From: Kutzneria viridogrisea
GTDB taxonomy: Bacteria > Actinomycetota > Actinomycetes > Mycobacteriales > Pseudonocardiaceae
Length of the DNA: 64,000 nt
Direction of reading: 5' to 3'
Assembly (NCBI GenBank): GCA_014138725.1
Contig: JACJID010000003.1
Coordinates: 682,001 to 746,000, forward strand
In this document: piece after piece, positions 54,426-62,807 of the stretch
Layout of the letters: each line of letters starts with the position of its first letter
Position numbering within the stretch: position 1 is the first letter of the stretch
Made by a program: the position numbers and the translations under genes
The notes under the pieces: model-generated
Told to the model about the DNA's origin: nothing
What the model saw: the letters and a program-made list of their open reading frames with translations, nothing else
Database searches by the model: none

Positions 54426-56753
54426 TCACCCTCGGGTTCGCAAAATCGTCGTGCTCAGGTGCGGATCCGCAACGATCTGGGCTTGACTGAACTTTTCCTG
54501 CACCCAAAGTCCCCTGCCGAACAGGTCGGTTTGGTCCCCGTGGTGCGGGGAGTCAGGATTGGCCGACTGGGAGTAGGTCAGCAGGGTCCTGGCCACCGGA
54601 CCGCTCTGGCGCAGCTCCACCGACATCACGAAGCTGGAGCCGAAGCTGATCGCTGGGAAGCGCCCGTCCGCACCGAGCAGTTGCGCACCCCCGAGGCTGC
54701 TGGTGATGTCGTAGCAGCCCTCGCCGTTGCCACAGCCGGGAACTGCCTTGTCGTCCCCTGCGGCAGCCGTGTACTGGGCCGCCGACAACGGGGCGTCCAG
54801 CGGCACGTGCAGTGCCCGCATCCGTTGCACCGCATCGGCCAACGCGGTGCGCATGGCGGGGCTCGCGGTGTTCAGTGTGTTGGGCGTGGTGGCCGGGTGA
54901 GCCGGGTCGAAGGGCACGGTCCACAGGTCGGTGGCGCGGGTGGCGGGCAGCCAGAACTGGCGCCACAGCACGGCTCCCCTGCTGTCCAGGTTGCCGCGCA
55001 GGTCCCAGTTGGCCAGCGCGGTGCACGCCTCGCGCACGTCGACCTGCTCACCGTTGCTCGCGGTCAGCGTGGACTGGCCGCGGCACAGGGACACCACCGA
55101 GTCGCGGGCCAACTCCCCGCTGAGGTTGCGGTTGCCCATCAGCGCCTGCCAGGTGGTCGGCCCGCTGAAACCGGGGGCGCCGAGCCCGTCGGTCCCGTTG
55201 AGCCTGCGCGCGATGGTGTCCAGGCCCAGCCGGGTGCGCGGGCTGCGCTGGGTGCCGGACAGGCCGTAGATCTTGGGCAGGCCGGTGATCGGCGCGGCCG
55301 GGTTGGTCAGCCAGAAGCTGTCGTTGCTGTTGGTGACGTAGTCCGCGCGCTGCAACGAGGGGTTGGCACGCGGCCCGAAGATGCCGGAGGTGACGGCATC
55401 CGGGTCGCTGCCCCACTGACAGTCCGAAGTGGACCCGTCCAGCACGGTCAGCGCCGGGTAGACCTGTTTGCCGTACGGGCTGTTCACGCAGCGGGCGGCC
55501 TGGGCGTCGGTCACGTGCGGCACCACCGAGGCGTCGGCGTAGTAGGCGGTGCCGGTGCTGTCGCTGGCCATCGTGTTGACGAACGGGATGCCCTGGTAGC
55601 GGTCCTGCGCGGCGCGCAACTGGGCCACGGAGTCGGACTGGGCCATGGCCAGCCACTCGTTGCTCGACCGTCCATTGTCGACACTGGCCCCGCGCACGGC
55701 GTAGGCCGTGTCGGCAGTCCAGTTGCCGCCGAGCACCGGGCCGTAGCGGGAGTCGTGCACGGTGCGCTCGGCCGTGCCGCCGCCGGGTAGCGGCACCCGC
55801 ACGGTGCGGGCGGCCATGCGCTCCGCCTTGCCGTCCACCAGGTAGCTGGTCGGGTCGCCGGGCACGAGGTGCAGTTCGTACAGGGTGAAGCGCTGCGCGG
55901 TGGACACGGTGTGCGTCCACGCCAGGTGCTCGGTGTGTCCGATCGCGACGAACGGCAGGCCGTAGAGGCTGGCCCCGCTCACGTTGAGCACGCCGGGGAT
56001 CGTCAGCTGCACCTGGTAGAACCGGTTGGCGCCCAGCCAGGGGAAGTGCGGGTTGGCCAGCAGCACCCCGTAGCCGCCCTGGCTGCCCTCGCGGCCGACG
56101 GCGATGCCGTTGCTGCCCAGGTCGGGGTTGACGGCGCTGTGCGGGACCGTGCCCGGGGCAGCCGGGGCCGAGTTGGCGATCTGCCGCTGGAAGCGGTCCA
56201 GCCCGCCGAACTGGTTGAGGTAGTACAGGAGCAGGTCCAGGTCATCGGTGGTGATCGGCCGCACCCAGGGCTTGGCGCGGCAGGTCGGGTCGGGCAGGTT
56301 GGCCACGCCGGTCCGCGCCAGGTACTCGTTGACCCCGGCCACGTAGCCGCTGATCATCTGGCGGACCTGCCGGGTGGGCCCGAGCGGGGCGGGCTGGGCC
56401 ATCGCGCGCCGCGGCTGCCCGGTGTCGTTGACCGAGCGGTGGAACACGTCGCTGTCCAGGTTGCTCAGCGGCCCGCTGAGCTGGTCCCCCGCGTCGGCGT
56501 CCGGGCCCAGGTAACGGGAGCGCTCGCCGGTGACGGTCAGCACGGTGTCGGCCAGGGTGCACAGGTTGTCCTGTGCGAAGGCGTAGCCGTAGCCGTGGCC
56601 CAGGTCGGTGAAACCGCTCGCGGTGATGTGCGGGATGCCGTACTCGGTGCGCTGGATCAGCACCCCGCGCGAGCCGTCCTCGGTGGCCGCCGCGGTGCCC
56701 GCGGTCAGCGTGACGGCGGTCAGCGCGGCGAGCAGGGCACGGACGAACCTCAT
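54426..56753 (-). CDS. Secreted penicillin/AHL acylase (Ntn hydrolase)
   Basis: A 775-residue proenzyme of the aculeacin A acylase/PvdQ group. Signal peptide (RFVRALLAALTAVTLTAGTAA), alpha chain, spacer, and a beta chain expected to begin at Ser214 in LGSNGIAVG, the autocatalytically exposed nucleophile; LLANPHFPW and GHTEHLAWTHTV are typical beta-chain blocks. Such enzymes cleave long acyl chains from acyl-homoserine lactones, lipopeptides or penicillins. The ATG has GGGGGAAG close upstream. Divergent from the thiolase. Confidence 0.88.
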   Translation of the reverse strand: MRFVRALLAALTAVTLTAGTAAATEDGSRGVLIQRTEYGIPHITASGFTDLGHGYGYAFAQDNLCTLADTVLTVTGERSRYLGPDADAGDQLSGPLSNLDSDVFHRSVNDTGQPRRAMAQPAPLGPTRQVRQMISGYVAGVNEYLARTGVANLPDPTCRAKPWVRPITTDDLDLLLYYLNQFGGLDRFQRQIANSAPAAPGTVPHSAVNPDLGSNGIAVGREGSQGGYGVLLANPHFPWLGANRFYQVQLTIPGVLNVSGASLYGLPFVAIGHTEHLAWTHTVSTAQRFTLYELHLVPGDPTSYLVDGKAERMAARTVRVPLPGGGTAERTVHDSRYGPVLGGNWTADTAYAVRGASVDNGRSSNEWLAMAQSDSVAQLRAAQDRYQGIPFVNTMASDSTGTAYYADASVVPHVTDAQAARCVNSPYGKQVYPALTVLDGSTSDCQWGSDPDAVTSGIFGPRANPSLQRADYVTNSNDSFWLTNPAAPITGLPKIYGLSGTQRSPRTRLGLDTIARRLNGTDGLGAPGFSGPTTWQALMGNRNLSGELARDSVVSLCRGQSTLTASNGEQVDVREACTALANWDLRGNLDSRGAVLWRQFWLPATRATDLWTVPFDPAHPATTPNTLNTASPAMRTALADAVQRMRALHVPLDAPLSAAQYTAAAGDDKAVPGCGNGEGCYDITSSLGGAQLLGADGRFPAISFGSSFVMSVELRQSGPVARTLLTYSQSANPDSPHHGDQTDLFGRGLWVQEKFSQAQIVADPHLSTTILRTRG

Positions 56754-56812
56754 GCTTCCCCCAAGTGTTCGCACGATCGCCGAGCGTAGCACCGCACGCC
56801 CTTTCGTAACCA

Positions 56813-56826
56813 AGCAAGTGCTTGGT
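56813..56826. promoter_or_regulatory. KstR2-type operator before the FadA6-like gene
   Basis: The 14 bases AGCAAGTGCTTGGT fit the published KstR2 consensus AnCAAGnnCTTGnT exactly; the extended site from 56809 is the perfect 8-base dyad ACCAAGCA-AG-TGCTTGGT. It overlaps the -10 box of the thiolase gene. Confidence 0.7.
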
Positions 56827-56831
56827 AGCCT
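56826..56831 (+). promoter_or_regulatory. Leaderless -10 box of the thiolase gene
   Basis: TAGCCT, seven bases, then ATG; its first base is the last base of the operator. Confidence 0.55.
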
Positions 56832-56838
56832 GGCTGGC

Positions 56839-57990
56839 ATGGCGGAGGCATACCTGGTGGACGCGGTGCGCACCCCCGTCGGCAGGCGGGGCGGCGGCCT
56901 GGCCGGGGTGCACCCGGCCGACCTGGGCGCGCACGTGCTGCGGGAACTGGTCCGGCGCACCGGGATCGACCCCGCGGCCGTGGACGACGTGGTGTTCGGC
57001 TGCGTGGACGCGGTCGGCGCGCAGGCGGGCAACCTCGGCCGCACGGCCTGGCTCGCGGCCGGACTGCCCGAGCAGGTCCCGGGCGTCACGGTGGACCGCC
57101 AGTGCGGCTCCTCCCAGCAGGCGGTGCACTTCGCCGCACAGGCGGTGCTGTCCGGCACGGCGGACCTGGTCGTGGCCGGTGGGGCGCAGAACATGTCGGC
57201 GATCCCGATCAGCTCGGCGATGACCCTGGGCAGCGGTCTTGGCTTCCCGGAACCGTTCCGGGGCAGCGCCGGGTGGACGGCCCGCTACGGCACGCAGGAG
57301 ATCTCGCAGTTCCGCGGCGCGGAGCTGATCGCGCAGCGCTGGGGCCTGAGCCGCGAGGTGATGGAGCAGTACGCCGTGCGCTCGCACGAGCGGGCCCTCG
57401 CGGCGCGCCGTGACGGCATGTTCGACCGGGAAATCGTTGCGCTCAACGGGGTCGTGCGCGACGAGGGACCTCGCGAGCCGGACTGGGACAAGATCCGGTC
57501 GCTGCCGCCGCTGCGGCCCGGCGGGCGGTTGACCGCCGCGATGGCCAGTCAGATCAGCGACGGGGCCGCGGCCCTGCTGGTCGCTTCGGAGCGGGCACTG
57601 AGTACGCACAACCTCGTGCCACGAGCCCGTTTGCACCACATCTCGGCGCGCGGGGCCGACCCCGTGCTGATGCTCACGGGGCCGATCCCGGCCACGGAGT
57701 ACGCGCTGGCCAGGGCGGGCATGTCCATCGGGGACATCGACCTGGTGGAGATCAACGAGGCGTTCGCCCCCGTCGTGCTGGCCTGGCTGGCCGAGACCGG
57801 GGCCGACCCGGACAGGGTCAACCCGGTCGGCGGGGCGATCGCACTGGGCCACCCGCTGGGGGCCACCGGTGCGCGGCTGATGACCACGCTGCTCAACCAG
57901 CTCGAACGCACCGGTGGCCGCTACGGGTTGCAGACCATGTGCGAGGGCGGCGGCACGGCGAACGTGACGATCGTGGAGCGCATGTCATGA
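56839..57990 (+). CDS. fadA6: Acetyl-CoA acyltransferase, FadA6-like thiolase
   Basis: A 383-residue thiolase with nucleophile C89 in DRQCGSSQQA, INEAFAP, GGAIALGHPLGATGAR (His) and CEGGGTANVTI (acid/base Cys). Blocks such as QISQFRG-like EISQFRGAELIAQRWGLSRE and RARLHHISARGADPVLMLTGP are characteristic of FadA6 (Rv3556c), the thiolase of late cholesterol C/D-ring breakdown. The KstR2-type operator supports this. No other HIP-pathway genes are visible. The last codon and stop overlap an inserted hairpin repeat. Confidence 0.88.
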   Translation: MAEAYLVDAVRTPVGRRGGGLAGVHPADLGAHVLRELVRRTGIDPAAVDDVVFGCVDAVGAQAGNLGRTAWLAAGLPEQVPGVTVDRQCGSSQQAVHFAAQAVLSGTADLVVAGGAQNMSAIPISSAMTLGSGLGFPEPFRGSAGWTARYGTQEISQFRGAELIAQRWGLSREVMEQYAVRSHERALAARRDGMFDREIVALNGVVRDEGPREPDWDKIRSLPPLRPGGRLTAAMASQISDGAAALLVASERALSTHNLVPRARLHHISARGADPVLMLTGPIPATEYALARAGMSIGDIDLVEINEAFAPVVLAWLAETGADPDRVNPVGGAIALGHPLGATGARLMTTLLNQLERTGGRYGLQTMCEGGGTANVTIVERMS

Positions 57991-58021
57991 AAGTGCCGTA
58001 TGCGACATCTGATGTCGCATA
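57981..58021. repeat. Truncated AAAGTGCCGTATGCGACATC hairpin at the thiolase stop
   Basis: The left arm starts inside the gene and supplies the final Ser and stop (TCA TGA); inner arms GTGCCGTATGCGACATC and complement are perfect over 17 bases, but the outer right arm (TTTCATGACA) is missing. May still work as a terminator. Confidence 0.8.
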
Positions 58022-58249
58022 CGGCACGCGACACTGACGGGGCCTTCGGCGACCTGGACGAGCCGCAGGAACAGCTCTACGCCGCCGAGGGGCCGCCGGA
58101 CCTGCCCGATCCTGAGTCCTGCACCGATCTGTGCCCGGAGGGGTCCCCGGCGCCTCGATCACCGAGCGGGTGGAGTACCGGGTGCCGCAACTGCCCGGCT
58201 GGGCCACCGGCAGGCCCAGTGGCCCAGTCCCGTCAGCTGGGCATGCTGC
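58022..58249. other. Intergenic, possible gene remnant
   Basis: GC-rich stretch with coding-like composition but no full gene: one frame reads DLDEPQEQLYAAEGPPDLPD, another continues ITERVEYRVPQLPGWATG after a shift. I cannot name a parent family. It lies downstream of both flanking genes. Confidence 0.35.
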
Positions 58250-59101
58250 TCAGGACGCCTTAGCCCGGACTCCCTTGAGCGTCACCATGACCAGGGACAG
58301 GGTGATGATCGCCTCGGCCCAGAAGAAGGCGCAGTAGTCGATCAGCGAGCCGATCGGCGGCAGGCCGGGCGCTGCGTTGCGGAAACCCACCAGCGCGAAC
58401 AGGGTGGCCGCCATCCAGCCCAGCGCGGGCCAGACCAGCCCGAGCTTGCGCCGCATGATGTGCACCGCCCCGCCGAGCACCGACAGGCCCAGCGCCCACA
58501 TCACGATGCCCTGGAACCAGGCCAGGAAGAACGTGCTGCGCGAGCGCTTGACCTCCAGGTCCGCGGTCACCTCGCCGTCACCGGTCTGCTGCGCGGTGGG
58601 CCTGGTGATGAACCCGGGGTCGTGGTCGCTGACGTTCAACAGCACCGGCGCGGGCACCCCGGCCGTCTCCGCGCCGAAGTAGAGCTGGGTGGTGTACCGG
58701 TCGAAGGGGAAGAAGGACACGACCCCGTTCAGCGGTACGCGCAGTTCCCGCGCGGTGATCCGCTCATGCGCCTTGAAGGTCAGCGGAGCCGTGGTCAGCG
58801 AGGAGGTCTCCACCACCAGGTCCTTGGCGGGTGCGGTCTCGTTCCCGTTGTCGGCGTAGGAGCCCCGGGGCATGACGAGCACCTGGAGCACCATCTCGCG
58901 CGGGGCCGCGTCCACCCGCTGCACGGTCGTCAGGACGTTGACGGCGTTGCCCGGGTGCGACTCGTCACCGATCGTGTAGTCCACGTTGCGGCTGGAGAAC
59001 TCGCTGAAGAAACCGAGTGCGCCCAGACCCACCGCGAGCACCACCCCGATGGGCACAACGAAGTAGGGCCACCTGCGCCGTTTGACCTCTTGCTCGGACA
59101 C
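58250..59101 (-). CDS. DUF4436 membrane protein
   Basis: A 283-residue DUF4436 protein: one N-terminal helix (WPYFVVPIGVVLAVGLGALG), an extracytoplasmic beta-rich part (VDYTIGDES, VPLNGVVSFFPFDRYTTQLYF) and three C-terminal helices (GIVMWALGLSVLGG, WPALGWMAATLFALVG, AFFWAEAIITLSLVMV). Function unknown. GTG start with TAGCTT seven bases before it (leaderless). The longer frame upstream is a shadow. Confidence 0.82.
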   Translation of the reverse strand: MSEQEVKRRRWPYFVVPIGVVLAVGLGALGFFSEFSSRNVDYTIGDESHPGNAVNVLTTVQRVDAAPREMVLQVLVMPRGSYADNGNETAPAKDLVVETSSLTTAPLTFKAHERITARELRVPLNGVVSFFPFDRYTTQLYFGAETAGVPAPVLLNVSDHDPGFITRPTAQQTGDGEVTADLEVKRSRSTFFLAWFQGIVMWALGLSVLGGAVHIMRRKLGLVWPALGWMAATLFALVGFRNAAPGLPPIGSLIDYCAFFWAEAIITLSLVMVTLKGVRAKAS

Positions 59102-59108
59102 GGCGCTC

Positions 59109-59114
59109 AAGCTA
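59109..59114 (-). promoter_or_regulatory. Leaderless -10 box of the DUF4436 gene
   Basis: TAGCTT on the minus strand, seven bases, then GTG. Confidence 0.5.
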
Positions 59115-59335
59115 GGGCAGTCGGGCGTCCCGCGCCAACGCCGCGGCGGACCACGGCGTCGGCGGGTTCGGGAGCGGGTCTCACCAGATCTTGTCGCGCA
59201 TGGCGGCCACCTCCCCGCTGGCGGCTTGGGTGTCGGCTTCAGCACATGGTCGGCAACCTGGTTGGCGGCTGACACCTGTTCAACGCGCAATTACCGTCCG
59301 ATCCGGCACCGCGTGGATCACTCGGGGGGCTGAAG

Positions 59336-60595
59336 ATGCGCGCTTGGGCACTGTGGAAGCTGCCTCGCACAGCGGTGGCCTACGTGCTGCTCATCGAGCT
59401 GATCGCGCTCGCGTTGATCACCGTTACCGCAGGTCAGCCGGTACGCGAGGAGCAGTGGATCAGCGCTGGCGCCGTGCTGGCCGCGGCCGTGGCGCACCTG
59501 CACCTGAGCCACTCCACCGAGCGGATCCGCCGCGACCACAGCCACCTGCCGCACGTGGACCTGTGCTCGATCTGGACGCTGGCCGGGGCGCTGCTGCTGC
59601 CCGCGCTGCCCGAGGTCCTGCTCGTGCTCGCCATCTACGCGCACCGCTGGTGGCTGGTGGGCCGCTGGGACGCGAGCAGGCCGCCGCACCGCACCCTGTT
59701 CACCGCCGCGATGATGATCGTCACCGCACTGGCCGTGGTGGCGGTCAGCTCCGCGACCGGGCTGTCGGCGCACCTGGCCGCCGGCCGCCTCGCGGGCTGG
59801 GGCCCGATGGCCGCACTGCTCGCCGCGATGGCCGTGCAGTGGCTGGTGAACACCGCGCTGGTCGCGGGCATCATCCTGATCACCGCGAAGCTGCGCCGCA
59901 GGCGGGACGCCGTGGGCAGCGGCCCCGACAACCTGCTCGAACTGGCCCAGTTGGTGCTCGGCGGGTTCACCGCGCTGGCCACCGCCTGGTGGCCGGGCTT
60001 CGCGCTGCTGATGGCCGTGCCGATGGTCGCACTGCACCGGACCGTGCTGCTGCACCAGCTGCAACTGGCCGCCCGCACCGATGACAAGACGGGCCTGCTC
60101 AACGCAACGACCTGGCACCAGCAGGCCCAGGTCGAACTGGTGCGGGCCCGGCAGGAGAACCGCCCGCTGGGCCTGCTCATGATCGACCTGGACCACTTCT
60201 CCCAGGTCAACAACGTGCACGGGCACCTCGCCGGGGACGCCGTGCTGCGGGCCGTGGCCAGGCTGCTCGGCGGGGCGGTGCGGCGCGGGGACTCGGTCGG
60301 CCGGTTCGGCGGTGAGGAGTTCGCCGTGCTGCTGCCCGGTATCGACCAGGCCGGGGCGCTGGCCGTGGCCGAACGCATCCGCGCCCAGGTCCGCGCGCTG
60401 GTGGTCGACTCGATCAGCGGGTTCACCGTGTCGGTCGGCGTGGCCGTCCACCCGGCCGTGGACGAGGACTCCGTGGACGGCCTGATCGCCGCCGCCGACA
60501 CCGCCCTGTACGCCGCCAAGGACGCCGGCCGCGACCTGGTCCGCCTCGCGGGCGGCCACCGGGGCCTCCGCTGGCTGCCCACCAACCGGAACTGA
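59336..60595 (+). CDS. Membrane diguanylate cyclase (GGDEF)
   Basis: A 419-residue protein: about six membrane helices in the first 240 residues, then a GGDEF domain (TDDKTGLLNATTWHQ, LMIDLDHFSQVNN, FGGEEFAVLLP). The active-site GGEEF is intact and RRGD five residues before it is an RxxD inhibitory site, so c-di-GMP synthesis with feedback control is likely. No EAL domain. ATG with GGGGGGCT about five bases upstream. In actinomycetes c-di-GMP holds back development via BldD. Confidence 0.9.
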   Translation: MRAWALWKLPRTAVAYVLLIELIALALITVTAGQPVREEQWISAGAVLAAAVAHLHLSHSTERIRRDHSHLPHVDLCSIWTLAGALLLPALPEVLLVLAIYAHRWWLVGRWDASRPPHRTLFTAAMMIVTALAVVAVSSATGLSAHLAAGRLAGWGPMAALLAAMAVQWLVNTALVAGIILITAKLRRRRDAVGSGPDNLLELAQLVLGGFTALATAWWPGFALLMAVPMVALHRTVLLHQLQLAARTDDKTGLLNATTWHQQAQVELVRARQENRPLGLLMIDLDHFSQVNNVHGHLAGDAVLRAVARLLGGAVRRGDSVGRFGGEEFAVLLPGIDQAGALAVAERIRAQVRALVVDSISGFTVSVGVAVHPAVDEDSVDGLIAAADTALYAAKDAGRDLVRLAGGHRGLRWLPTNRN

Positions 60596-60607
60596 CCCGC
60601 GCGCGGT

Positions 60608-60660
60608 GTCATGAAGGTGCCGTTCACGGCGTTGAACGCCGTGAACGGCACCTTCATGAC
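60608..60660. terminator. Long hairpin, AAGGTGCCGTTCACGGCG variant
   Basis: Perfect 24-base arms around TTGAA, between the convergent GGDEF and FG-GAP genes, 12 and 3 bases from their stops. Confidence 0.88.
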
Positions 60661-60663
60661 ATG

Positions 60664-61974
60664 TCAGCGGGCCGAGTTGGCGGGGGTCGTCGGCACGAGC
60701 GCACCCGGTGTGGCGGCCCAGGTGGCGAAGTCGCCGATGTAGGTGTTGGTCACGGAGTAGGAGCCGTTGCCGTTGGAGAAGGCCACGGGCAGGGTGTTCC
60801 AGCCCGGGGTGCCGGTCAGCGCGATGTCGGAGCGCCGGTCCCCGTTGAAGTCGCCGACAATGACGCGCGCGCCGGTGGCCGCCCAGGCAGCGAAGTCGCC
60901 GACGTAGTTGTTCGTGACGGAGAACGAACCGTTGCCGCTGGAGAACGCAGTCGGCAACGTGTTCCACCCCGCAGTACCGGTCAACGCGACATCAGTACGG
61001 CCGTCACCGTTGAAATCACCCGTCACAACACGAGCACCGGTTGCCGCCCACGCGGCGAAGTCACCGATGTAGGAATTGCTCACCGTGTAGGAGCCGTTGC
61101 CATTGGAGGTGGCAATCGGCAGGGTGTTCCAACCGGACGTGCCGGTCAGCGCGACATCGGTCTTGCCGTCACCGTTGAAGTCACCGGTCAGCACGCGCGC
61201 GCCGGTCGCCGCCCACGCGGCGAAATCGCCAACGTAGTTGTTCGTGACGGAGAACGAACCGTTGCCGTTGGAGAACGCAGTCGGCAACGTGTTCCACCCC
61301 GCAGTACCGGTCAACGCGATATCCGTGCGGCCGTCACCGTTGAAATCGCCGGTGACCACGTGGGCACCGGTTGCCGACCAGGCGGCGAAATCACCGATGT
61401 AGGTGTTGGTCACGGAGAACGAGCCGTTGCCGTTGGACAGCGCCACGGGCAGGGTGTTCCAGCCGGAGCCGCCGGTCAGCGCGATGTCGGTGCGGCCGTC
61501 ACCGTTGAAGTCACCGGTCACGGCCTTGACGCCCGGTGTGGCGGCCCAGGTGGCGAAGTCGCCGATGAAGGCGTTGGACACGGTGTAGTCGCCGTTGCCG
61601 TTGGAGGTGGCGATCGGCAGGGTGTTCCACCCGGCGACACCGGTCAGCGCGACATCGGTCTTGCCGTCACCGTTGAAGTCACCGGTCAGCACCGTCACGC
61701 CAGGACTTGCCGCCCAGGTGGCGAAATCACCGACACGGGAATTGGTAACGTTGAACGAACCGTTGCCGTTGGAAAAGGCGGTCGGCAACGTGTTCCACCC
61801 CGGAACACCGGTCAGCGCGACATCCGTTCGGCCGTTGCCGTCGTAATCCGTTCCGACCAGAGCGGGCACGGCCGCCTGCTTGGCCGGTACGGCACCTGCC
61901 ATTCCTGTTGAACCTACAACAATGGGAATCGCCGCGGCGAGCAGTACAGCGGCAACACGTCTGAGTGCAGTCAT
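60664..61974 (-). CDS. Secreted seven-bladed FG-GAP/VCBS propeller
   Basis: A 436-residue exported protein: signal peptide (VAAVLLAAAIPIVVG) and then seven tandem repeats of 55-56 residues, each with the calcium loop DFNGDGxTDxALTG, GWNTLPxAxSNGNGS and YIGDFAAWAATG. Seven repeats make one closed beta-propeller like integrin-alpha or the fungal PVL lectin; no enzyme domain is attached, so a sugar- or surface-binding role is likely. The repeats are nearly identical also at DNA level. ATG preceded by AAGGGG. The last loop is degenerate (GDRRSD). Confidence 0.9.
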   Translation of the reverse strand: MTALRRVAAVLLAAAIPIVVGSTGMAGAVPAKQAAVPALVGTDYDGNGRTDVALTGVPGWNTLPTAFSNGNGSFNVTNSRVGDFATWAASPGVTVLTGDFNGDGKTDVALTGVAGWNTLPIATSNGNGDYTVSNAFIGDFATWAATPGVKAVTGDFNGDGRTDIALTGGSGWNTLPVALSNGNGSFSVTNTYIGDFAAWSATGAHVVTGDFNGDGRTDIALTGTAGWNTLPTAFSNGNGSFSVTNNYVGDFAAWAATGARVLTGDFNGDGKTDVALTGTSGWNTLPIATSNGNGSYTVSNSYIGDFAAWAATGARVVTGDFNGDGRTDVALTGTAGWNTLPTAFSSGNGSFSVTNNYVGDFAAWAATGARVIVGDFNGDRRSDIALTGTPGWNTLPVAFSNGNGSYSVTNTYIGDFATWAATPGALVPTTPANSAR

Positions 61975-62104
61975 GGGTCCATCCCCTTGATGGTCTGGTG
62001 ACCTGCGAACGCCCTTGACGAGGGCCACCACCAATCCTGCCCAGGCGGGACAGTCCGGAACAATCAACCAAATCCCCGATCGCGCCTGCGGCGAACGGTC
62101 TCGG

Positions 62105-62737
62105 TCATCGCCAGGAACGCAGCCCAGCGGTCAGTTCGTCCATACAGCGCACCACGAGCCGTGATGGCGAGCCCGCGCCGATGTCCGGGGCGTCGGTGGC
62201 GGCCCACGCCTGCATGGTCACCCGCACAGCGGTCACGGCGGCGGCAGCGGTCAGCCGCAGCGTGACCGGGTCCACGTCCTCGCCGACCCGCAGCGCCAGC
62301 GCCTCGACCAGCTGTTCCTCCGCGTCGTGGTTGACCTTGAGCCACACCGCGCGCAGCGCGTGGTCGGCCTGCACGGCGCGGAGCAGGCCCCTGGTGCAGC
62401 GCATCACCTCGGCGGACTCGTCCCCGGTCGGGGTCAGGCCCCGTACCGCCGCCTGTTGCAGGGCGAGCCGCAGCGACTGCTCCGGCGGGACCTCGGCCAG
62501 GTACGACACCCAGCGGCACGCCGTGTCCGCGAGCAGCGGCAGTACGGCGTCCTGTTTTGTGGGGAAGTAGCGGTAGTAGGTGCGCAGCGAGATGCCCGCG
62601 GCACGCGCGATGCTCTCCGCCGTGGTGCCGTCGGCCCCGCGCTCGGCGAACAGGGCCGCGGCCACCTGAGTGATCTCTGTCTGGGTCGTGGCACGGCGAC
62701 GCTCGGTCAGCGACGGGCGGTGGTGGAACTCGGCCAC
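62105..62737 (-). CDS. TetR-family regulator
   Basis: A 210-residue TetR protein with helix-turn-helix ALFAERGADGTTAESIARAAG and SLRTYYRYFPTKQDAV. The C-terminal domain is of the type seen with regulators of efflux or fatty acid genes, but the ligand is unknown. The GTG is preferred over an upstream ATG because GAGGAG lies nine bases before it. Between a propeller gene and another TetR gene on the same strand. Confidence 0.86.
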   Translation of the reverse strand: MAEFHHRPSLTERRRATTQTEITQVAAALFAERGADGTTAESIARAAGISLRTYYRYFPTKQDAVLPLLADTACRWVSYLAEVPPEQSLRLALQQAAVRGLTPTGDESAEVMRCTRGLLRAVQADHALRAVWLKVNHDAEEQLVEALALRVGEDVDPVTLRLTAAAAVTAVRVTMQAWAATDAPDIGAGSPSRLVVRCMDELTAGLRSWR

Positions 62738-62807
62738 GGACGGACACTCCTCGGCGGATCGGCGAATCACTCGATCATGTCACGCCGTGTCACGGTGTCG
62801 TGGAATG

